From: Planctomycetota bacterium
Lineage (GTDB): Bacteria; Planctomycetota; Planctomycetia; Planctomycetales; Planctomycetaceae
Length of the DNA stretch: 56,143 bases
Direction: 5' to 3'
Assembly (NCBI GenBank): GCA_030836185.1
Contig: JAURQH010000004.1
Coordinates: 1-56,143, forward strand
The notes under the pieces were generated by a model, which was given only the letters and a program-made list of their open reading frames with translations, did no database searches and was not told where the DNA came from. Both the position numbers and the translations under genes were made by a program. Of the stretch, positions 33,016-42,907 are shown one piece after another. The stretch's first letter is position 1; each line of letters opens with the position of its first letter.

Positions 33016-34767
33016 TCAAGGAGTGATTGTGAACGGTTCGGAAGCCGGGATCGGATTCTCGTTCCCTTCCGCGATGACATTGACCGTTAGCAATCCGTCG
33101 CCCGCTTTTTTGGCTGCCAATAAAAATTCAAACTCGATGAATTGATCGGGAGCGAGAGCCGGCTTCAAGACCACAATCACTTGTTGGTCTTTCCCGGATT
33201 GTTCGATCTCAACTTCCTGGTCTTTCAGAATCGCTTTCACTTGATTCAGGGAAAGGTGCTCGGGAATGTTGAATGTGACCTGAATTTTATTCGCAGGTCG
33301 CAGTCCCAAATTCTTGACACGAACGACTCCCGTCAATTCACGACCGACGTGTGTGAGGTCGTCACGATCCAGCACTTCAACTTGCAATGTTCCTCGAGGT
33401 GCCATCACTTCCAGACAAGTATTGCGGCTTTGCGCAGGTCCATCATTGATGGTCACGTGTGAAGAGACACATGTTCGACCGGTCGCCACCGGACATTCGT
33501 ACTCGGCCTGTAACAGAATTTGCTCACCGGGATGCAAGACCGGAAAAGACCACACCAACTGACCGGGCTTTTGCTCGGCACCAGCAGACGCTTCCATCGG
33601 CACCAAAGTCGCATCGAATTCGAGAACGACACTGACCGGACCAATAGCTTCTTCAGAAACATTTTCAACTTGCAGCGTGTATTCCGCTCGGCCACCAACG
33701 GGCTTCTGTTGGGGACCGATTAACTGAGTTACCAAGCCGCGCGGCTCGGCTTTGAGGGTCAGCTTCTTCCAGCCAAGCTCTCGATCACCGGCGTGTAACG
33801 CAAGTTCCCATTCGTGTGTTCCCGAAGTCACAGCCTGTAACTCGATGACGACCTTGCGAGCCTGCCCGCCTTTGATCAAAGGGACAGGAATTCGCTCGGC
33901 TTGTGGTTCGAGAGTCGAAATCAAATCCTTTCCCAACTTCAATGAGAAGCTCAGGTCGTTCCAGTCTTTCCCCTTGGGCGTGGTCACTTCAACTTCCACT
34001 TTGGTCGGCTCGCCCACCAACATTTTCGCTGGCAGGTTCACTGTGAATTCAGGAGTCTGCTCGGCAATTTGTTCCTCGATCTCAGGAATTTCGATCAATG
34101 GAAGAACCGGTGCAACCTCCTCGACTTTGACGGTCGGAGGCTCGTCACGCTCGATATTCAAACGGTTCTTGAGTTCGTCATCCGAAACGAGCGGAGGAAG
34201 ATCAAAGTGATCCAGGGACGGTTTGAGGACCTCTTCCGGCTCGCCGATTGTCAGCTTCGGCTCAGGCTTGGACTCGATCTTTGGCTCGGGAGCTTCGGTG
34301 ACTGGCAAGGGTTGTGGTTTCAACTCTTCGATCTGTGGACGTGGAGTCTCTTGACGAGCTATAGGATCGGGTTGGCGATACTTTCTGTCCCCTTCCGGGA
34401 ATGGTTGATAAGTCGCACGCCCCAATAAAATTGGTCCTCGCAATGGAGGAATGTAAAAACGACCAGCCTGGGGTACGGTCATTTCCTGCAAGTTTTTAGG
34501 ATCGTTTTGATCCGTGTTTTCTGGAGGGGGAGTGACAACCGGACGTTGCGACTCAAATGTCTGCGGTTGACCGTTGTCATCCTGAAAAGAATCTGAGGAC
34601 TCTCCCAGATGAATGGATGGAGAGCCTGACTGATTTTGGGACGGCGCAAGACTTCCCGGCGTGAAACCTGCCTGTCTCCAGCTTGTCATTTGACAACCGG
34701 AAAGCATGGCACATGCCACAACAACAATGACTGATTTGAGACCTGTATTCCATTTCAAGTCATACAT
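33016..34767 (-). CDS. Large lipoprotein with DUF11-like beta-sandwich repeats
   Basis: The 583-residue protein has a lipoprotein signal with lipobox MLSGC (Cys at about 25). A long Pro/Gln/Glu-rich disordered region (about 30-235, with repeated EPKIESKPEPK-type runs) follows. Residues 240-583 hold about three beta-sandwich repeats of the DUF11/CARDB type, with the motif YTLQVENVSEEAIGPVSVV recurring as VRVKNLGLRPANKIQV. Such domains mediate surface protein interactions. It is anchored in a membrane and extends outward through its linker. It is monocistronic, with no enzyme motif. Confidence 0.75.
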   Translation of the reverse strand: MYDLKWNTGLKSVIVVVACAMLSGCQMTSWRQAGFTPGSLAPSQNQSGSPSIHLGESSDSFQDDNGQPQTFESQRPVVTPPPENTDQNDPKNLQEMTVPQAGRFYIPPLRGPILLGRATYQPFPEGDRKYRQPDPIARQETPRPQIEELKPQPLPVTEAPEPKIESKPEPKLTIGEPEEVLKPSLDHFDLPPLVSDDELKNRLNIERDEPPTVKVEEVAPVLPLIEIPEIEEQIAEQTPEFTVNLPAKMLVGEPTKVEVEVTTPKGKDWNDLSFSLKLGKDLISTLEPQAERIPVPLIKGGQARKVVIELQAVTSGTHEWELALHAGDRELGWKKLTLKAEPRGLVTQLIGPQQKPVGGRAEYTLQVENVSEEAIGPVSVVLEFDATLVPMEASAGAEQKPGQLVWSFPVLHPGEQILLQAEYECPVATGRTCVSSHVTINDGPAQSRNTCLEVMAPRGTLQVEVLDRDDLTHVGRELTGVVRVKNLGLRPANKIQVTFNIPEHLSLNQVKAILKDQEVEIEQSGKDQQVIVVLKPALAPDQFIEFEFLLAAKKAGDGLLTVNVIAEGNENPIPASEPFTITP

Positions 34768-35207
34768 GATGAGATACTTTCAAAAAGTGTTGTTCGAACC
34801 GTCAATCCATTTGCAGCTCTGACAACAGAATCTACGCAGCTTCCTCGTGTGAAGCTCACTCAACTTTATCACTCTTACTCAGTCAGGCTCGAATGTTTTG
34901 AGAGAATTCGATTTACGTCAATCTCGTAAAATCAGTCGATCAGGAAAGAGGGATGCGACTTAACGATTGCAGGGGGCTTCCAAACCACACAATCGTCACG
35001 GTTTCATGTCATATGCCGTCCGAACCGTCTCAATCCACTCATTTTGTGACCACAATCGAAGAGAATTTTTTTGACGAAAACCAGAATTTCCCTGTCGGAA
35101 AGAAGGAATCACAGCCCCCCGCGAGGTTACGAAATGAACCAATCTATCCTAGAATAGAGGAATTGAATGATTCCCACTTATGCCTACGAAATGAACTCCG
35201 ATCCTCT
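34768..35207. other. 440-bp region upstream of lepA, no gene supported
   Basis: It separates the lipoprotein gene from lepA and must carry both promoters. The lepA frame is open back to 34953, but the sequence added is not EF4-like and no family N-terminus starts there. A near-palindrome TCTATCCTAGAATAGA lies near 35142-35157. Confidence 0.4.
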
Positions 35208-37010
35208 ATGGACAACAAACACATTCGTAACTTTTCGATCGTGGCCCACATCGATCACGGTAAAAGCACACTGGCTGACCAGTTTTTGCTGCAAAGTGGT
35301 GCGATCACACAACGCGAATTCAAAGAACAACTGCTCGACGACCTGGATGTCGAACGGGAACGCGGAATCACCGTCAAAGCCCGGACGGTGGCTATCGACT
35401 ATGAATACAAAGGGGAGAAGTACGAGCTGAACCTGATCGACACCCCCGGACACGTTGACTTTCATTATGAAGTCTCACGATCACTGGCCGCGTGTGAAGG
35501 CGCACTATTGCTGGTCGATGCGTTTCAGGGTGTTCAGGCGCAATCAGTGGCCAATGCTTACGCGGCCATCAATGCCGATCTGACCATTCTGCCAGTCATC
35601 AATAAAATTGACCTTCCCGTCGTGCGGACTGAGGAAGTCCTGGAAGAGATCGAAACTGTCATCGGCCTCGATCCCGATGATGCGTTGTTGGTCTCTGCAA
35701 AAACGGGGCTGGGTGTCGAAGCGGTTCTCGATGCGATCATCGAGCGTGTTCCCCCACCTGATGGAAAAGCCAACGATCCACTTCGCGCACTCGTGTTTGA
35801 TTCGAAATACGATGTCTATAAAGGAGTGATCACTTACGTCCGTATTAAAGAAGGATCGGTCCGCAAAGGGCAGAAGGTCTGCTTCATGAAAAACGGCGGT
35901 GAGTTTGATGTTCTCGAAATTGGACAATTCCGACCGGGCATGACAAAGTGTGACAAGCTCGGCCCAGGACAAGTGGGATATATTCTCACAGGCATTAAAG
36001 AATTGGGAGATGTCCATATCGGAGATACGGTCTCTGACATCTCCAACAAAGCGAGTCAGGCTCTCCCCGGATATCAGCAGCCGAAACAAATGGTCTTTTG
36101 CGGGATGTATCCCATCGACGCAACGGACTTTGAAAAGCTGCGTGGCGAACTTCAGAAGCTCAGTCTGAACGATTCGAGCTTTTCGTTTTTGCCCGAAACC
36201 AGCGACGCCCTCGGATTTGGATTTCGTTGCGGATTCCTCGGCATGCTGCACATGGAAATTGTGCAGCAAAGGCTCGAAGACGAACAAGACATCGATCTCA
36301 TCCAGACGGCGCCCAACGTCACTTACGAGATTCTCAAAACGAATGACGACGTGATTGTCATCGACAATCCACAAGACGTCCCCGATGCCGGCGTGATTGA
36401 CGAATTTCGAGAACCGTTCGCAAAAGTCTCTTTCATCACGCCCTCAGAACACATCGGCGGAATTATGCAGTTATGTTCCGACCGTCGTGGCATTTACGTG
36501 AATACCGAATTCCTCGGTCCGCAACGTGCTCAATTGACTTGGGAGTTGCCGCTGGCTGAAGTCGTCTACGACATGCACGACAAGCTGAAAAGCCTGACGC
36601 GCGGTTACGGAACGATGGATTATGAAATCATTGGGTTCCGCAAAGCTGATTTGGTGAAGATGGATATTTTGGTCAAAGGGAACCGAGTCGATGCACTCTC
36701 AACGATTGTGCATCGAGATCAGGCTGATCGTCGCGGACGCGGGCTTGTCAAACGGCTGAAAGAAGAGATCTCGAAACACATGTTCGAGATTCCCATTCAA
36801 GCTGCCTTGGGTGGACGCATCATCGCCCGGGAAACGATTCAGGCGTTGCGCAAGAATGTGACCGCCAAATGTTACGGCGGAGACATCACCCGGAAGCGGA
36901 AATTGTGGGCGAAACAAAAAGAAGGTAAGAAACGACTCAAACAATTCGGTGAAGTGGAAATTCCTCAAAAAGCATTCCTCAGTGTTTTGGATGCAACTGA
37001 AGAAGATTGA
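35208..37010 (+). CDS. lepA: Elongation factor 4 (LepA)
   Basis: The 600-residue length is exactly that of the family. The GTPase domain has AHIDHGKST (P-loop) near residue 14, DTPGHVDF (G3) near 80 and NKIDLP (G4) near 134. The EF-G-like domains and the LepA-specific C-terminal domain follow, ending in KRKLWAKQKEGKKRLK. EF4 back-translocates or remodels stalled ribosomes. ATG at 35208 gives MDNKHIRNFSIVAHID, the standard N-terminus, although no Shine-Dalgarno is visible. The two signal peptidase genes follow, echoing the lepA-lepB order of Proteobacteria. Confidence 0.96.
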   Translation: MDNKHIRNFSIVAHIDHGKSTLADQFLLQSGAITQREFKEQLLDDLDVERERGITVKARTVAIDYEYKGEKYELNLIDTPGHVDFHYEVSRSLAACEGALLLVDAFQGVQAQSVANAYAAINADLTILPVINKIDLPVVRTEEVLEEIETVIGLDPDDALLVSAKTGLGVEAVLDAIIERVPPPDGKANDPLRALVFDSKYDVYKGVITYVRIKEGSVRKGQKVCFMKNGGEFDVLEIGQFRPGMTKCDKLGPGQVGYILTGIKELGDVHIGDTVSDISNKASQALPGYQQPKQMVFCGMYPIDATDFEKLRGELQKLSLNDSSFSFLPETSDALGFGFRCGFLGMLHMEIVQQRLEDEQDIDLIQTAPNVTYEILKTNDDVIVIDNPQDVPDAGVIDEFREPFAKVSFITPSEHIGGIMQLCSDRRGIYVNTEFLGPQRAQLTWELPLAEVVYDMHDKLKSLTRGYGTMDYEIIGFRKADLVKMDILVKGNRVDALSTIVHRDQADRRGRGLVKRLKEEISKHMFEIPIQAALGGRIIARETIQALRKNVTAKCYGGDITRKRKLWAKQKEGKKRLKQFGEVEIPQKAFLSVLDATEED

Positions 37011-37036
37011 TTCTCACGTTTCATGTCGGAACACGG

Positions 37037-38683
37037 ATGATGACCGACTCCAAACCTGCTCACTTATCGGAATCGAACACGGGGTTCATGTGCGGGTTTC
37101 GTCAGGCATTGGATCCTGTCTTGTCGCTATTGATTGCCGTCCTGCTTGTCCGTACGTTTCTCGTGGAAGGATATTTGATCTCCACCGGCTCGATGGCACC
37201 GCATTATTATGGTGAACGAAAACGTGTCGTTTGTCCGCAATGTCAATTTCAGTTTGCGGTCGGGACCGAGTTCGATGAAGACTCTCTCATTGAAACTGGT
37301 GATTTTGCGGTATGCCCCAACTGCATGGCGAACGAAAGTGATTTATCGAACCAACCCGTGAATCGGGGAGATCACTTACTCGTTTGGAAGAACGCCTATC
37401 AGTTTCGAGACCCGCGACGAGGAGAAGTTATCGTTTTTAGAAATCCCAACGAACCTCGAGAAACGTACATCAAACGGGTCGTTGGCTTACCGAAAGAAGA
37501 AATTTCCATTCGGGACGGTAATCTTTGGGTCGATGGCCAAATCGTACAAAAGAGTCTCGAAGAACAACGTGCACAAAGAGTGCTTGTCTTCGATTCGTCT
37601 TATCAACCATTCGACTCCGAGACTTGGTCAGGACGCTGGTCTTCGGACACTCCCAAATCTGGTTGGAGACCAAGCGATTCCGGTTGGAAATATTCAGCAG
37701 AAAATGAAGAGGACTGGCTAACGTATCGTCATACTTTGCGGTTTGGTGGCAACCATGAATCGACAGTCTGTCTTTCAGATTCCATGAACGAACGAGTCGC
37801 AGCGGCGTTCGTCCCCAAGAAGGTTCCATTCCCTTTCGCCCCGGAGCCACGTTTTCCGGGAGTCCGACTGGAAGAAAATTGTTTGATTGCGACGGGTGTC
37901 CTCTCCGCAGTGACTCACCAAAAATTACGAAAAGTGATTCCATTAAACGACTATCAGTCAGCCGTCGATCAATTACTGGTCAAGTCACATCGAACACATG
38001 TCACCGACTTCACCGCCTACAACCACGAAATGCCGACAAACCGGCTCTCTCCCATCCACGAATTTTTTCTTGAAACAAAAATTGTTCTCAGCGAATCCTC
38101 GGGGGTCATCTTTATCGAGTTGAACACACCGACAGGTTTTCTTCGCTTCGAAATTGATCCCGAAGTCCAACGGATAGGACTCTACCGGCCTCAGGAGGAA
38201 GAAGCATTGATGGAAGAGCATTTCAGATTGGTTGATGCTCACGAATTCCTGTTGGAAATTTCCTCTTTTGATAACCAATTGCTCGTCGCAATTAACAAGA
38301 ACATCGTGATGGAACCGTGGCCTTTGAGTTCTGCAAACGATTCACCACACACACCCTTTGAGATCGCCCGAATCTCGGGATCAGCCGAATTTGAACTCAA
38401 AACTCTGAAACTTTACCGTGATATCTACTACACCTCTCAAAAAGGGGAATACGCCTCGGAACAGGCATTTCAGATTCCCGCTGATCACTATTTTGTCTTG
38501 GGAGACAACAGCCGCGTCTCTTCGGATTCGCGACGATGGGAACAACCGACCGTTACGCGTAAACTATTGATAGGTAAGCCTTTTCTCGTGCATTTACCTT
38601 CCACACAAGAAACAATAGGCTGGGGGAACTGGAAGATACCGTATCGGAAACCCGATTTTTCCCGAATCAGGTTTGTGAGATAG
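37037..38683 (+). CDS. Signal peptidase I with long inserted domain (paralogue 1)
   Basis: The 548-residue protein has an N-terminal membrane helix (VLSLLIAVLLVRTF) followed by the catalytic Ser52 in STGSM and Lys146 in YIKRVVGLP. The C-terminal box is GDNSRVSSDSR near residue 500. These are the type I signal peptidase (S26) residues that cleave exported preproteins. Two CxxC pairs (66/69 and 93/96) between Ser and Lys suggest a small zinc ribbon. Between the Lys box and the C-terminal box lies an insert of about 330 residues with a LamG/concanavalin-like tail. Usual enzymes have 250-330 residues. It starts 26 nt after lepA; tandem ATGs at 37037 and 37040 are both possible. Confidence 0.85.
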   Translation: MMTDSKPAHLSESNTGFMCGFRQALDPVLSLLIAVLLVRTFLVEGYLISTGSMAPHYYGERKRVVCPQCQFQFAVGTEFDEDSLIETGDFAVCPNCMANESDLSNQPVNRGDHLLVWKNAYQFRDPRRGEVIVFRNPNEPRETYIKRVVGLPKEEISIRDGNLWVDGQIVQKSLEEQRAQRVLVFDSSYQPFDSETWSGRWSSDTPKSGWRPSDSGWKYSAENEEDWLTYRHTLRFGGNHESTVCLSDSMNERVAAAFVPKKVPFPFAPEPRFPGVRLEENCLIATGVLSAVTHQKLRKVIPLNDYQSAVDQLLVKSHRTHVTDFTAYNHEMPTNRLSPIHEFFLETKIVLSESSGVIFIELNTPTGFLRFEIDPEVQRIGLYRPQEEEALMEEHFRLVDAHEFLLEISSFDNQLLVAINKNIVMEPWPLSSANDSPHTPFEIARISGSAEFELKTLKLYRDIYYTSQKGEYASEQAFQIPADHYFVLGDNSRVSSDSRRWEQPTVTRKLLIGKPFLVHLPSTQETIGWGNWKIPYRKPDFSRIRFVR

Positions 38684-38769
38684 CGGCAGGTTGCCTATCC
38701 TTCGAATCCGTTGAAACTGAGCTGTTTAGCAGAAGGTATCTCAGAAACCCACTTCTATTTCGTTCCTTG

Positions 38770-40623
38770 ATGAATGTCGTTTGGATGAGCAAAGCACGCC
38801 GAAAAAAACAATCTGCCGATCTTGATAAAACACCCGCTGCGACAAAACCGAAAGCGAAAAGCAAGTATGTGCAGCCTTCACCTGCGCGGGAAACGATTGA
38901 GTCGCTGGTCGTCGCGTTCATACTCGCGTTTTTGTTTCGCACATTTGAAGCGGAAGCCTTCGTGATCCCCACAGGATCGATGGCCGAAACCCTCAATGGA
39001 CGACATAAAGAAATCGACTGCGAACAATGCCAATGGCATTATCACATTGGTGCCAGTCAGGAAGTTAATGGCGACTCCGAAACACTTCTGCCCAATGCGC
39101 GTATCAACAGTTCCGTCTGCCCCAATTGCCGTTTCGAAAATACGGTGCGTGATACTCCGGTCTTTCATGGTGATCGGATTCTGGTCAACAAATTTCCTTA
39201 CGAGATTAGCGACCCTGACCGCTGGGATGTTGTGGTCTTCAAAAATCCTGAAGAACCGATGCGAAATTTCATCAAACGATTGGTTGGTTTGCCGAATGAA
39301 TATTTATTGATTGAGGGTGGAGATGTTTATGCCCGGAAAAATGAAACCGACGAGTGGGACATTTTGAGAAAAAATGATCCCTATAAACAACTCTCGCTAC
39401 AAATGATTGTGTATGACAACAATTATCCTGAAAAGCTACTTCTGGAAAAAGGATGGCCCGAGCGATGGGCGGCTGTGAAACACGATCATACCGACGACAG
39501 CGGTTCAGGATTGGAACCCGACACGGGAGGATGGTCGGCCGATACCGAACAAAGAGTCTATGCCATCACACGCAACGAGTCTGCCGATCAAACACGCTGG
39601 CTGAAGTACCGGCACTTTGTCCCCGATGAAGAAGCTTGGGGCGCAGTCATGAATGATCCTGCACTCCCGTTTGAAGAAGAACCCACGCCAAGGTTGATCA
39701 GTGATTTTTGCGGCTACAACGAAACACAAGCTCGCCGACGCAGCAGTAGTGGGCATTTCTGGGTGGGCGACCTGACGGTTTCTTGCGCCATCGATGTCAC
39801 CGACACCGGGGAGAACGGCGAACTGCTCCTCGAATTGACGGAAGGGATTCGCGATTACCAATGCCGATTCAGTCTGAAAACAGGCAAGGTCACACTCGAA
39901 TACTTCGATCATGCCCTGGAGCAGCAGAAAGTTCTTGATGAAGTGGAAACATCTTTCTCGGGCGTTGGTTCTCATACGCTGACATTCTCGAATGTCGATA
40001 ATCGATTAAACTTGTGGATCGACGGGAAGCTGATTCCGTTTCCCGGCAAAGGAGAATATGAAGCTCCCGCCACAAGCCTACCGACAAATCGCGATTTATC
40101 ACCCGTTGGGATCGCCGTTACCGATGCTGAGTTGAATGTTTCCGACCTGAGACTGACACGAGACATCTTTTATCGAGCCGAGCAAAGTATTCGCGTTCAA
40201 ATGGAGCGGTACGAACGCATGGCTCGTCAACGCGACCTGGGAGATGAGTTCGACATTCCCGACCGAACCTCGCAGATGGACTTAATGTTTGCCCTTGATG
40301 AACCCGAAAAGTACGCCGAACTCTATCTCAAGTACGAGCATTCTGTGGAATTCCCACCTTTGAAAGACGACGAATTTTTCGTGCTGGGCGATAATAGTCC
40401 TGCCAGCCTGGACAGTCGCTTGTGGGACGACACTCATGCCGTCCCTCGTCATGCGATGTTGGGCAAAGCCTTCTTCATCTACTGGCCGCACGGCGTCCCG
40501 TTCATGAATGGTGGTGAAGGATTTCCCATTACCTATCATCGAGGGGAAACTGGTGACGAGCGCTATCCCAAAATGCGAGTTCCGTTTTACCCCAATGTTC
40601 CTCGTATGGAACGTATTCGCTAA
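38770..40623 (+). CDS. lepB: Signal peptidase I with long inserted domain (paralogue 2)
   Basis: The 617-residue paralogue of the upstream gene has a Lys-rich cytoplasmic N-terminus and one membrane helix (IESLVVAFILAFLFRTF). The catalytic Ser70 lies in PTGSM and Lys169 in FIKRLVGLP, with GDNSPASLDSR near residue 545. CxxC pairs at 84/87 and 117/120 repeat the zinc-ribbon-like insertion. The large insert (about 185-480) ends with a beta-sandwich resembling LamG (LTFSNVDNRLNLWIDGKLIPF). It is closer to classical signal peptidases in its conserved boxes than its neighbour is. ATG at 38770 was chosen; 38785 is an alternative. Its end overlaps the convergent msrB by four bases. Confidence 0.88.
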   Translation: MNVVWMSKARRKKQSADLDKTPAATKPKAKSKYVQPSPARETIESLVVAFILAFLFRTFEAEAFVIPTGSMAETLNGRHKEIDCEQCQWHYHIGASQEVNGDSETLLPNARINSSVCPNCRFENTVRDTPVFHGDRILVNKFPYEISDPDRWDVVVFKNPEEPMRNFIKRLVGLPNEYLLIEGGDVYARKNETDEWDILRKNDPYKQLSLQMIVYDNNYPEKLLLEKGWPERWAAVKHDHTDDSGSGLEPDTGGWSADTEQRVYAITRNESADQTRWLKYRHFVPDEEAWGAVMNDPALPFEEEPTPRLISDFCGYNETQARRRSSSGHFWVGDLTVSCAIDVTDTGENGELLLELTEGIRDYQCRFSLKTGKVTLEYFDHALEQQKVLDEVETSFSGVGSHTLTFSNVDNRLNLWIDGKLIPFPGKGEYEAPATSLPTNRDLSPVGIAVTDAELNVSDLRLTRDIFYRAEQSIRVQMERYERMARQRDLGDEFDIPDRTSQMDLMFALDEPEKYAELYLKYEHSVEFPPLKDDEFFVLGDNSPASLDSRLWDDTHAVPRHAMLGKAFFIYWPHGVPFMNGGEGFPITYHRGETGDERYPKMRVPFYPNVPRMERIR

Positions 40624-41030
40624 GAGTTGTCTGAGTGAGGGGTAAAATTCAGGCAGACTGAGTTGATACAATAGCGCTGTCCGGTGGGTGTTTGCGGGGC
40701 ATCATCAAAGATATGCCCCAAATGAGAATCGCAACCTGCGCAAGTCACTTCCGTCCGTACCATGCCGAGTGTTGTGTCGCGGTGGAGATTGACACGTTCT
40801 TCCGCCTGTGCTGCGTAAAATGCCGGCCAACCGCAACGTGAGTTGAATTTGGTTTCCGATTCGAACAACTCCTGACCGCAAGCGGCACACGAATAGCTCC
40901 CCGGCTCATAATGCTGATCGTATTCACCCGAAAATGGACGTTCGGTTCCTTTTTGGCGTAAGACATGAAATTGCTTGGGCGTGAGCTTTTCGCGCCATTC
41001 GTCTTCTGAAAACTGTTTGGGATCGGTCAT
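40620..41030 (-). CDS. msrB: Peptide-methionine (R)-S-oxide reductase MsrB
   Basis: The 136-residue enzyme has the full MsrB signature: zinc-binding CAAC near residue 48 and CAGC near 97, SRCGWPAFY near 64, HLGHIFDDAP near 103 and the catalytic Cys in RYCINSVCLNF near 121. It reduces R-methionine sulfoxide in proteins, so it repairs oxidative damage. There is no signal peptide. The start ATG overlaps the stop of the upstream monooxygenase gene by four bases (ATGA), so the two are translationally coupled. Confidence 0.95.
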   Translation of the reverse strand: MTDPKQFSEDEWREKLTPKQFHVLRQKGTERPFSGEYDQHYEPGSYSCAACGQELFESETKFNSRCGWPAFYAAQAEERVNLHRDTTLGMVRTEVTCAGCDSHLGHIFDDAPQTPTGQRYCINSVCLNFTPHSDNS

Positions 41031-41389
41031 GACTTCTCACTCTCATCTGTCGTCAAGAAGACTTCATGCACATCGAGAACACTCGGACCTCGAAACATCT
41101 CTTTGGGAGCCCGGTTAGCGTGCGCCTGAGCAAATGCCTCACTGCGCGTCCAGGCGACAAAATCATCAATCGATTCCCACCAGGTTTTGACTTCGTAATA
41201 CCCTTCCGCTTCAGGATCGGGAATGAACGAACCCGTTTCATGGTCGAACTTCATCGGTTGTGGGCGATGGACTTCGTTGCGGATGAAACCGGGCGATTGA
41301 TCGACCAGATGAACCCGATTTCGGAATCGGTCTTCAAAATCGATTTCGTGCCCCTTGGCGACGGGGATTCTATTGGTAACGACAATCAT
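41027..41389 (-). CDS. ABM-family monooxygenase (HmoA/IsdG-like)
   Basis: The 120-residue alpha/beta-barrel protein begins MIVVTNRIPVAKGHEIDFEDRF, has SPGFIRNEVHRP near residue 32 and WWESIDDFVAWTRSEAF near 75. This is the antibiotic-biosynthesis-monooxygenase fold in the subgroup containing haem-degrading HmoA/IsdG proteins. A haem-degrading role is a family-based inference; the proximal His was not confirmed. ATG at 41389 is chosen over an in-frame ATG at 41416. It is the first gene of a pair with msrB, joined by a 4-bp overlap, which points to a shared oxidative-stress role. Confidence 0.78.
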   Translation of the reverse strand: MIVVTNRIPVAKGHEIDFEDRFRNRVHLVDQSPGFIRNEVHRPQPMKFDHETGSFIPDPEAEGYYEVKTWWESIDDFVAWTRSEAFAQAHANRAPKEMFRGPSVLDVHEVFLTTDESEKS

Positions 41390-41440
41390 GGAGCAGGAGC
41401 TCTTTACAAACTTCAAAATCGGAAAACATCACCGGAAAAT

Positions 41441-42907
41441 TCACTTCGCAACTTTTGCTTGCCACTCATCAAGTGGTTTGAACTTGTAAGTTTCGGAAGG
41501 AACACGTGCTGTGGCCATGATGTGTTCGATCTGTTTAACGACGTCAGGATTCTGAGCCGAGACATCGTTTGATTCGCCGATATCTTTTGACAGATCGTAT
41601 AATTCCGTATGCAGATTTCCTTTGAACATATTCTGACGAATGCCTTTCCAATTCCCGATTCGCACTGCTTGCTGTCCGCCGTACGCGGCAAATTCCCAAT
41701 AGAGATAGTCGTGCTGCTTCTGTTGATCGGGCTCACCAAGCAAGGTGGGAGCGAACGAGAGACCATCGATTCCGACGGGAGCGTCTGCTCCTACAATATC
41801 AGTCAAGGTCGGCATCACATCCCAGAACGCTGACCGATGGTGACTGATCGATCCCGGTACAATTTTACCCGGCCAACGTGCGACCAACGGCACTCGAATC
41901 CCTCCTTCATAGAGCGAACCTTTCAAGCCTTTGAACTGACCAGCCGATGCGAAGAAGTCAGAATCCGAACCACCAAGCCGGTCGTAAGTGGGCCCATTAT
42001 CGGAAGTAAAAAAAATGATGGTATTGTCATCGAGGCCCAGTTTCTCGACCAACGTCATCACTTTGCCCACGTCGCGATCCATGTGCGTGACCATCGCCGC
42101 GTAGCCAGCTCTCGGAAACGGATGTTCGAGATACCCTTTGTGGACATACTCTTCTTCAGGGATTTTCCCTTTGTATTCGTTGAGTGATTCTTCCGTCACC
42201 TGAATCGACAAATGCGGTATGGCAAACGGGAGATACAAAAAGAAAGGCTTCTCTTTGTTCTCTTCGATGAACTCTAACGCGACTTCGGTGAACTTGTCTT
42301 GAGAATAGGTTTCACCATTAAGCGTGCGGTCGTTACCAGGCAGAATTTCTTTCTGATCGTTCCGCCATAAGAATTTGGGATAGTGGTTGTGGGCGTGTCG
42401 CTGGCAATTGAACCCGTAAAACAAATCAAACCCCTGCTTGTTGGGATCTCCACTGGTGCCAACGTGACCCAACCCCCATTTGCCACAGGCTGCCGTCGCG
42501 TATCCCTGGTCCTTCAAAAGTTCGGCCACCGTGACCTCTTCATCAGGGATTGGATATTGCCCGGGAAACTCCCAACCATATTTGGGAGCTAAATGTTGCA
42601 AATGTTTCGGATCACCATTATTGCGAACATAAGAATGCCCGGTATGTTTTCCGGTGAGCAACACACATCGAGCCGGAGCACAAACGGCTTCCCCCGAATA
42701 GAACTGCGTAAATTTCATTCCTTCTGCCGCGATGCGATCAATGTTGGGAGTCTTGATCCACTTTTGGCCATAGCATCCGAGTTCGTGGTAACCCAGGTCA
42801 TCCGCCATAATGAAAATGATGTTCGGCTGGCGAGCTTCCGCGGAACTCAACATCAGATTGGTTGCTGCAAGCACAACCAGGAAGAAGGACAAGGAGGAAA
42901 TTCGCAT
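41441..42907 (-). CDS. Secreted sulfatase (formylglycine type)
   Basis: The 488-residue protein has a signal peptide ending SSAEA (about residue 25). It then has [19 protein letters not shown], the C76-A-P-A-R sulfatase signature whose Cys becomes formylglycine, GKWGLGH near 145, PHLSIQ and [11 protein letters not shown] near 290. It resembles the arylsulfatase-A/choline-sulfatase-like group common in planctomycetes and should desulfate polysaccharide or small sulfate esters in the periplasm. ATG at 42907 is chosen because it gives the signal peptide; the open frame back to 43060 adds non-signal sequence. It is not close in sequence to the other sulfatase in this window. Confidence 0.92.
   Translation of the reverse strand: MRISSLSFFLVVLAATNLMLSSAEARQPNIIFIMADDLGYHELGCYGQKWIKTPNIDRIAAEGMKFTQFYSGEAVCAPARCVLLTGKHTGHSYVRNNGDPKHLQHLAPKYGWEFPGQYPIPDEEVTVAELLKDQGYATAACGKWGLGHVGTSGDPNKQGFDLFYGFNCQRHAHNHYPKFLWRNDQKEILPGNDRTLNGETYSQDKFTEVALEFIEENKEKPFFLYLPFAIPHLSIQVTEESLNEYKGKIPEEEYVHKGYLEHPFPRAGYAAMVTHMDRDVGKVMTLVEKLGLDDNTIIFFTSDNGPTYDRLGGSDSDFFASAGQFKGLKGSLYEGGIRVPLVARWPGKIVPGSISHHRSAFWDVMPTLTDIVGADAPVGIDGLSFAPTLLGEPDQQKQHDYLYWEFAAYGGQQAVRIGNWKGIRQNMFKGNLHTELYDLSKDIGESNDVSAQNPDVVKQIEHIMATARVPSETYKFKPLDEWQAKVAK

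Noticed and set aside
34953-35207. 85-codon upstream extension of LepA
   Set aside because: EF4 proteins start a few residues before IRNFSIVAHID; the extension has no homologous pattern.
35544-36374. 276-codon antisense frame opposite lepA
   Set aside because: Shadow of lepA codon structure, no domain.
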